From Plasmopara viticola (Eukaryota > Oomycota > Peronosporomycetes > Peronosporales > Peronosporaceae): a stretch of 64,000 nt of DNA. Position numbers and translations under genes: made by a program. Under the pieces are notes generated by a model, which was given only the letters and a program-made list of their open reading frames with translations, was not told the DNA's origin and searched no databases. Every line of letters starts with the position of its first letter. Within the stretch, counting starts at the first letter, position 1. Below are positions 57,001 to 64,000 of this stretch, piece by piece. The stretch lies in the NCBI GenBank assembly GCA_001695595.3, contig MBPM02000053.1, forward strand, positions 62,001-126,000. Reading direction: 5' to 3'.

Positions 57001-58250
57001 AATGGCCGAACTACGCTCTAATTAAATAAAATAGTATCGCGTCAATAAGATCTCGCGATACTTTTCAAAAGTCTAGCTGACACACGGGAATGGTGTGTTC
57101 TACACAAACCGCCTAGCGCTCTCATACACCTTTTTTGCTGCCGTTAAAGACTACGCCACAAGTGATAAGTCTAGCATCATTACCTTCAAAAAGCTTCGAA
57201 TAATTGCTTCATTTGCCGGGTCTGACGCTCGGTAGCTTGCCTTGTTCTTAAAGCTTATTAACTCGCTATTAGTATCGTCACGGTAGGCGAAAAACTTAAG
57301 CAAGCAGGCTATCAGTTGTTCTTCTACCGCTCCTGACTGATCTCCTTTTATCATGTCAGTTGGCGATTTAAGCTAGAAATATTGAATACATTAACATTTT
57401 ACCTTGTAGAAATCAAATAGGCAAAGTTACGAGATGAAACGTCCTTGTTAAGCGCATCGATAGCGCGCGGCGATGCGCGCAGATGACAAATGAGGACCCC
57501 TCCTCAAGTGCGTGCCGTATGGGAGCCTCTGATCGACCAATCTCTTCTAAGGTAGGAGCTGTCATAGGCTGACGACTTTAAATTTGACTGTTGACTGTTG
57601 GTGGTACATTGGTGATGCCATGACGATTTAAGGAGAAAGTGTGCATCCAGTATCCATAAAAGGGGTCGACCAAAACCGTCGCCGTAACGATCAGCTAGTG
57701 CCAAGATGAAGTCACTTCACGCGGTGTGACTCGCTGCTTGATCTAGATAACACTTTTTGACTACCAAAATACGACTATACGATATCGTTCGCGAGCTCTC
57801 AAATGTCTTTTGGGGTGAAGTTTAAGAAATGCGACTCGAGCACTTTATAATGCAAAGTAAGTCCTTCAAAGTCTGAATATTTATATACATTTTAACTAGT
57901 CCACGGACGCACGGTCAGCGCATCTTCATCGCCATATATTTTCATTAATTTGTTTTGTAAATTAGACGGAGAGTTAGAGCTTGCGAGTCTGGTGAATTTT
58001 ACTATATGCTGCAGGAATAGTCAGAACTCACCCATTAGATTCCAGCCAAACTTTTGCTGACAGAAATATTTGCCACTGAATTTGTCTTAGTACTGGCATA
58101 AAATATTGCATGACAAGAAAATGGCTCCAACGATCAAGCCGACGCGATTGACTTTTATAAGCCGCCACTAGGTGAGTTATCTGGGCAAGAGCATTTTTAT
58201 GGACTTGAATTAAAATTCTTTTGTGAGATATTCGACAGACGCGTGAATCA
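57001..58250. other. Intergenic, no gene recognised
   Basis: Two minus-strand ORFs of 66-67 codons (57151-57354 and 57504-57704) have no domain or splice context that would make them genes. The remainder is AT-rich. Confidence 0.4.
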
Positions 58251-60200
58251 TAGTCTTCATTTTTAACTAGCTGAGTGACGTCACCATTTCTCCACGAGCA
58301 TCGATTCTATGGGAAGAGCTTATTTTTGACGCCATTGGCTCTGTGAGTGGCAGCATCGTCTTCGGTATCATTAACTTGATCAAACGCCTTGAACACGGCC
58401 TAACGACGTATTATAAGTCACGTGTAGATACTATCTGTAGTTAGCATTGAGAGCGCAATTAATGAGCACCCAAAGTCTACATTCTAGGCTCTCCTGTGAG
58501 CAAAGATGGTGTAAGCCCTACCAAGGAAAAAATGACACATATATGTGTATGATCAGCACCAATAGTGAAACTGGGTTGCGTCAGTTGCTTGAGCTGGCAA
58601 AATAGCTTCACAAATATCTTACAAAATACTCTGGATTGATCTAACCACTGTCATATCTGCTGACAAAGAAAGCTACGCAGTCATGGCGTCAAGAGTATTC
58701 AACAATATTTGATGCCGAGTAGATAAGTGCAGCAGATGCGCCAATTTTGTCGCTTCTCGATTACTCGAAGACTTTTCCCGTCGTTTGAAACGCAATCGAC
58801 TTCGCCATTAGTTGTGATCTGTAAAGACGAAAAAGTTCGAGGGTATGCTGTGAGAGTTTAGTCGTGACGGATAAATCTCGCCGAAAGAAATCCTCGGAGC
58901 ACGACAAGAAGATATCTCTCATGCTCTACGTACCGATCAAGTGCAATTTGTAATCGCTAAGCCAGTGAACGGTTGCCGTCGACACCGGTCACGCTTTGCT
59001 GCGATTAAATTTTCACCTCTCCCTGTTGTTTGGTGTTGTTACCTACCAAGAATACACCACTGCGGACCACTACACTTCGGGGACAAGAAGCATCCTGACC
59101 GAAGTGTTTTGGGGTCTCGAAGTAAAATTAGCAAAAAACAATTTCTGGCGATGTTGATCTGATGAAAATCTAAAGTGAATTGATCGCATGTCAGCGGACG
59201 AAAATTTGACGTGCGTGCGCCTCTGCATGACAAGATAGTAGATCATCATCTGCACGACACATCTATGTATTTTGAAGCACTTGCGTAAGACAAGTACGAT
59301 ACCATGAAGATACTGAAGCAGTCAATGAGCAATCAGATCAATCGCTTTCAGCTAGGCACAAGCTGACTGTCATACGGCAGCGATAGATTGATGATCCACG
59401 TATCGTCGCTTTTAACACTGACCCGCGCGCGATAGTTATCCACGGATACTATGACACGCCAGTCGGTGGTCACTTGAGCCGAAATAAGGCATTCGCGGCG
59501 AAGCCGTGCGATCTTTACTGGCCTCATTTGTATGAACAAATTTGCAACTTGGATCCGCCAAACTGATCACACGCTCCCTTGTTACATTATTACTTGGTGC
59601 TCGATGTCGTAAATTTATTTTGGTCTTTCGCCGACTTTGGGGATCAACACTTGATATCTTGCTTACGTAAGGCTAGCTTAGCATTATTTTTAATGTTTTG
59701 TCTGTCCAAAGCCTTTTTGCCTTAGGTATTACCGCGATACGCGTTGTTGAAGACATCTTTCAACATCATTCTTTCCGAAATTTGAAACCGCTACGTCCAA
59801 TTTACATCGCCATTCTGGTCAAAGATAAACTTATCAGTATCAAAAACACCATCTTGTGCATGACACGACAAGCCTCCCTGGCATTCTCGTCGGACTACAA
59901 CCGAGTCGTAGAACCTTGCACCTACGCGCAGATGTGTTCTTTATAAGAAAGGCAAGATGATTCTACGCAGAAACTACGCTCGTCAGTGCAGTGCACGCCT
60001 TCGCTTGACTCTGTTAGTAGCTATACGCGGCAAGGCGGCCGAAACATTTTGCACTACCTCTACATCATGATAAAGATAAGAAAGGTGCCCATGAAAAAGC
60101 CCATAGTGCTGACGGATACGCTCGGACTGCCTAGTGACGAAAATCGAGCCTCGTCAGTCCATACAAGAAGTGCCAAATAGGCTTTGCTAGCTAGGAAAAC
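58250..60200 (+). mobile_element. Decayed Ty3/Gypsy retrotransposon, plus strand
   Basis: The end of RT and start of RNase H read continuously in one frame at 58569-58830, with internal stops: LRQLLELAK, LHKYLTKYSGLI, PLSYLLTKKATQSW, ADAPILSLLDYSKTFPVV and AIDFAISCDL. The integrase zinc-binding region at 59385-59565 is one clean frame: DDPRIVAFNTDPRAIVIHGY, DTPVGGHLSRNKAF and DLYWPHLYEQI. Weak post-integrase traces continue to about 60180. RT fingers, protease and gag were not found. Five stop codons lie within the 260-nt RT/RNase H block. A 277-bp tandem duplication begins right after this remnant. Confidence 0.87.
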
Positions 60201-60269
60201 ACGTTTTGAGACATTAAGATCTTAGCTGTCCCGCACGTGCGAGGCACCGGACCCGATAAACGACATGAA

Positions 60270-60812
60270 GACGAAAAGCACTCTGTACGTTCCTCTGATG
60301 CACTGAGATGGACTAATGTAGAAGTGCTTAAGTCGCCTAAAGTGTCGGGTGCAAGCGTGCGGACAAGGCATATATTATATGTATTGATCTTAAAAGATCG
60401 AATACAACGAGACGAAAGTTTACTTGCGCCGAAGCTCAAAAGAGTCACCTTTTGAACTCTCGATAAATTGTGCAATACAATCGACTTGCGTCAAGTAAAG
60501 CTCTATCTCACAGTTTGAGAGCCATTCACCTGATAGACAACTCAGAGACGAAAAGTATTCTATACGTTTCTGATGCACTGAGATTGCGTAATGTAGTACT
60601 GCTTAAGTGGTCTAAAGTGAAGTGTCGGGTGCATAGCAAAAAAGGCATGTATTATGTATCGATATCTTAACGTTTTCTAAGATCCAATATAGAGCGGTGT
60701 AAGTTTACTCGCGACGAAGCTCAAAAGAGCCAAAGTTCGGATTGAAATTGAATACGTCTCTCGATACAGTAGACTTGCGTCGAGCAAAGTTCAATTTTAC
60801 GATTTAAAAATC
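60270..60812. repeat. Tandem duplication of a ~277-bp unit
   Basis: Copy 1 begins at 60270 and copy 2 at 60547, both with GACGAAAAG. Shared landmarks are CTGATGCACTGAGAT, TAATGTAG, TGCTTAAGT, GTGTCGGGTGCA, GAAGCTCAAAAGAG and GACTTGCGTC. The copies have diverged by substitutions and small indels but align end to end. The unit is noncoding. It may be two LTR fragments or an independent satellite-like unit. Confidence 0.85.
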
Positions 60813-63800
60813 ACCCTTGACGCTATCATAGTGTCTCGTCCGTTAGTCACTTATCGTCGCAGACTTTCGAGCATAATTTGTCGAGCAAATGTTTAGCAAG
60901 CAGCGGATCTTTATGATGTGACTGCAAACCAACGAAACTTACATCGGCTTTAAGCATCTTGTTTCCTCCTTGATGAATACACAACATGACAGCTGGGGTG
61001 CTTCGTACGACGCAACGTCCGCCACCTTTTGCACAGCATGTGAAAATGGCGAAATCGATCTCCAAAGCAGCATCTTGGCTCCTGCTCTAAATAGATCGCA
61101 AACAACAACCTTTTTATAATGCTGTAGATGTTAATCTGATGACATATTGTGGCAGATTACGGTTCCACTAGCGGTTTGCCATCGTCAATGATGCCATCAA
61201 ATTATGTAGCTGGTAGGTCCTGTTCTTTATCGTGGCCTCGTCATTTTTGCTAATCAGCTTGTCAATGTGCTTGCAGAAGCTGTCGTCTTTGCTTGAGCTC
61301 TTCTCTCAGCTTGTTCTTTCCGCCAAGTTCTTATCTTTCAAATTTTCTGATTTCTAACTCACAGTATATGAGTTTTAGCATACGACATAACGCTTCACAC
61401 TTCGGATATATTTCATATCAAAAGTAAATATATGATTTATCCGCTCAGTGTAAGCGGACTTAAGTTATAGCTTATCATAACTCAGTTCATTAATGATTGG
61501 AAATCGAATACCTAGAAGCTGGCCTAAGACTGCAATGTATTGTCGTGCTTAGCGTAAGACTAAACGTAGTTACGGGCACTCATATCTTGTTAAATTCAGA
61601 CGCGCTCTCGTTTCATTTTTATGTGCTATATCGCTCGATTATGCCAGACCAGCAGCACTTACTCAGATTCGCTGCGCTAACGAGCCCATAGGCACTCAAT
61701 CACTGACACTTAACGCTTAAGCTACAATATGAATCTCACTTGCATACGAAGGGCGAAAACTACAAAAAAAAATCATTTAATACAGACGCGCTCTATTATC
61801 AAAGTGGGCCTGGAATTAAAGCTTTTAGACTTAAATAGCGTCGAACGCTGCCTGATCTTGACCTTGGTGCGAGGCCTGGGATCGCGTGGCTACAAAATCA
61901 TAGAAACAAGGTCGATAGAAGGTCAACTTTGCTATGAACAAAGCTATGGTGTGCTATTAATTCAAATCTGTTAAATAGCAGAAGAGCTACTGGCGCAGAC
62001 TCTAGACATATGGTCAAGGTATTAATATAATTAAAATCAAAGTTAATGGCATCGAGGATAAGAGTCAGTGGTACGTAAGCCCATTATCAGTGCTCGTGGA
62101 AGACAACACTTGCTGCATGCCTGTAAATTGTGGTTAGTTGTATTACAAAGCATCAGGTCAAGACGTTAAAGAGAACATAAACGGCCGCGATGTTTGGTGA
62201 GAACGCGCGCTTGTCATGAGCGGCATTTGCTGCAAGCCATGCAGAAGAAAATGACTACAGCTCAAGGTGTTTCAAGCGGGGCGCTGATCATGCAACCGAT
62301 GAAGCACAATATTGGCTTCTCCACGCTTGTCGTGGGCTGCAGTAGCTGTATGGCATGGTCGGCCTCTGGTCGGGGCGTCCGTGGCGTCGCCCATAGGATA
62401 CGATCACGTCCATTCAAAATTGACGTTGCTTCGTTGGTAAAAATTGGTCAATCAAAGTCTCAGCGGGTTTTGAGAGACCATGTTTTCATTAATCACCCTT
62501 TACTTCTTTCGCACAAAGATGATCGTATCTGAAGTATCGTAAAATCTATTCGTGCGCATACACTTGAGCACTGCTTGAAGTTAATGAATTAGGTTAATTA
62601 CGTCCATCCCCCGTGTTCTGGATGACTATGGTCAAAATTACAACAAAAGTGTGTCTATCTATGCACTCTGTGGTGTCTGAGAAGCTGCTTTACCAATCAT
62701 TTGAGCGTCGCAGATTTTATTGAAAGCCCTAAAGGCACAATTAGCCGCTCCAAGAACATACCGCACGGAGTGCTGACTGTGATTTATGGTATGTTACTTT
62801 TTCGCATGAAGAGTTCGTCGAAAAAGTCAAGAGCTCAGTATAATTTAGAATACCCATGCTATATTGCACCACACCCTTTTGCGAAATCGACGTCTGTGTC
62901 ACAGTGGTGGTCACGTCAAGCATGTTTTCTACTTGTCACTGGACTTTCAGCGCAAGTCGGGGCATTATTTTTGAATCAACCGCTCCTTCTGCTAAGCACA
63001 TGAAATAGTGTCAACGACATCACAATATTTTTCACTACCGTCTTATGCAAAATTCGGTTTTTGGAACCAAATAAGCTTTCTATAGTAGTTAAACGCCAAC
63101 GGCAGGTCACAACCTACTTAATGTTCAGCAGTGGATAGTGCAGACATGAAGGATCGCTAACGATTGAGGATTTACTTTGTGCACTAAGTGTCTTCTTAGA
63201 GCCTTCTTAAAACGCTTTATTCAAATCTGATCTCTCATTTAAGTCTGACGACCATTATTTTGATAGGTCATCGATCTGACATGTCTCTTTAAGCTCTGCC
63301 ACGAACTTTTTCATTCAGCTCAAGCGGCACTTTCACGGGCGAGACAGACGCCACGCTCATCTGCCTTCGTCCTTTACCTGGCCGAGCGCGATTTTTTTCT
63401 CCACTCCAAAATCTCCACGGGCAAGACTAAGCGTCCTGTTCCACTTCATATATATCAAGCATTGCCAGCTATTTTCTAAAGGGTTCGAGGGCTACAAATC
63501 GACATTGACAAAAGAGAAAGTGACTTAGCTTTGCCGACCAACCTTACTATGCGAATAACGCCGAAGTGACCAGGCCACTGACAGATCTTCTTACGAATGA
63601 CAAAAATACATTTGCAAAAAAATAAGCACCTAAAAACGGTTAGAGGTACTGCCTTTGACCTTGCAGGAAACATAACGATTGTTCAATGTTGTCTGTGAGG
63701 CGCCCAATTATTTTCGACGGCACTTACTGCTACAAGCAGACGCCGAAGAATGAAGTCAGAAAATAGACCTCTAAAACCAAACAGTGTGAACAACCCAGAA

Positions 63801-64000
63801 AGTGCTAGTGTTTCCTGCGAAGAGTCGAAGAGCTACTTGTGAGAGAACATCTAAATAAGTCGTGCCTTTTATCCATTCTACCGCACACGTGTTTAAGACA
63901 CTTGTCTCGAGCCAAAAATACTCAATTTGCTTACACATTGTTGGAAGACTAATCGAAGCAACCTGCTTGGATGTCACTCCTCTATCAAGCTCGGACAGTG
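60813..64000. other. Gene-free terminal region
   Basis: No gene recognised. ORFs of 60-112 codons (60847-61065 -, 62194-62532 +, 62701-63003 + and others) show no domain or effector motif. A 12-bp phrase (CAGACGCGCTCT) recurs near 61596 and 61784. Likely decayed repeats. Confidence 0.4.

Noticed and set aside
57151..57704. Two minus-strand ORFs upstream of the sphingomyelinase-like gene
   Set aside because: No splice signals joining them to that gene and no domain; the signal peptide already begins at 57000.
60847..61340. Minus-strand stretch with a short coiled-coil-like segment and a 72-codon ORF
   Set aside because: Frames are interrupted and no family could be named; not enough to call a gene.
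62194..62532. 112-codon ORF considered as an effector
   Set aside because: No signal peptide, no RXLR-EER or LFLAK motif in a suitable position.

Overview
The window reads as nuclear DNA of an oomycete, most likely a Phytophthora or downy mildew relative. I infer this from intron style (60-280 nt, GT..AG, several GTACGT or GTAAGT donors), oomycete-type initiator motifs (TCATTTT..ATTT-like) just upstream of several start codons, a tyrosine-kinase-like receptor kinase, a membrane-anchored GH81 glucanase, and decayed Gypsy, Copia and MULE elements. No prokaryotic operon structure, CRISPR array or rRNA is visible. I recognised no tRNA, but small RNA genes are hard to see by eye.

The genes lie in islands separated by long AT-rich, repeat-derived stretches. 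Island A (about 1.8-9.2 kb) holds a receptor-like TKL kinase (-), a three-exon TCAIM-like mitochondrial DUF4460/DUF4461 protein (-) and a four-exon polyamine/amino-acid transporter of the APC superfamily (+). Island B (about 15.2-17.3 kb) is a multi-exon dolichol kinase (+) whose first exon I could not find. Island C (26.6-38.9 kb) holds a giant single-exon VPS13-family bridge-like lipid-transfer protein (-) with internal EF-hands and C-terminal C2 domains. It is divergent from a NUDT1/MTH1-type 8-oxo-dGTPase (+), and a three-exon GH81 endo-1,3-beta-glucanase (-) follows. Island D (52.0-57.0 kb) holds cytosolic-type glutamine synthetase (+), a five-exon FAIM-like plus RanBP2-zinc-finger fusion (-), and a secreted sphingomyelinase-like phosphodiesterase (-) broken by a 7-nt frameshifting repeat.

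Between the islands lie transposable-element fossils: a MULE transposase (10.4-11.6 kb, +), a Ty1/Copia element (22.5-24.6 kb, +), and three Ty3/Gypsy elements (40.1-42.2 kb, -; 46.0-48.7 kb, +; 58.2-60.2 kb, +). All are riddled with stops and frameshifts. Structural oddities include a 28-bp foldback repeat at 17.9 kb, hairpins at 4.3, 13.4, 22.3 and 45.9 kb, hexanucleotide-like repeats next to the dolichol kinase 5' end, and a 277-bp tandem duplication just after the third Gypsy remnant.

The genes are mostly independent housekeeping or cell-surface functions: nitrogen assimilation, dolichol phosphate for N-glycosylation, lipid transport, nucleotide-pool sanitation, beta-glucan remodelling, polyamine uptake and signalling. 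Nothing suggests one co-regulated cluster. I saw no convincing RXLR or Crinkler effector. The most unusual items are the FAIM-zinc-finger fusion, the EF-hand/C2 VPS13 architecture, the altered Nudix box and the frameshifted sphingomyelinase.
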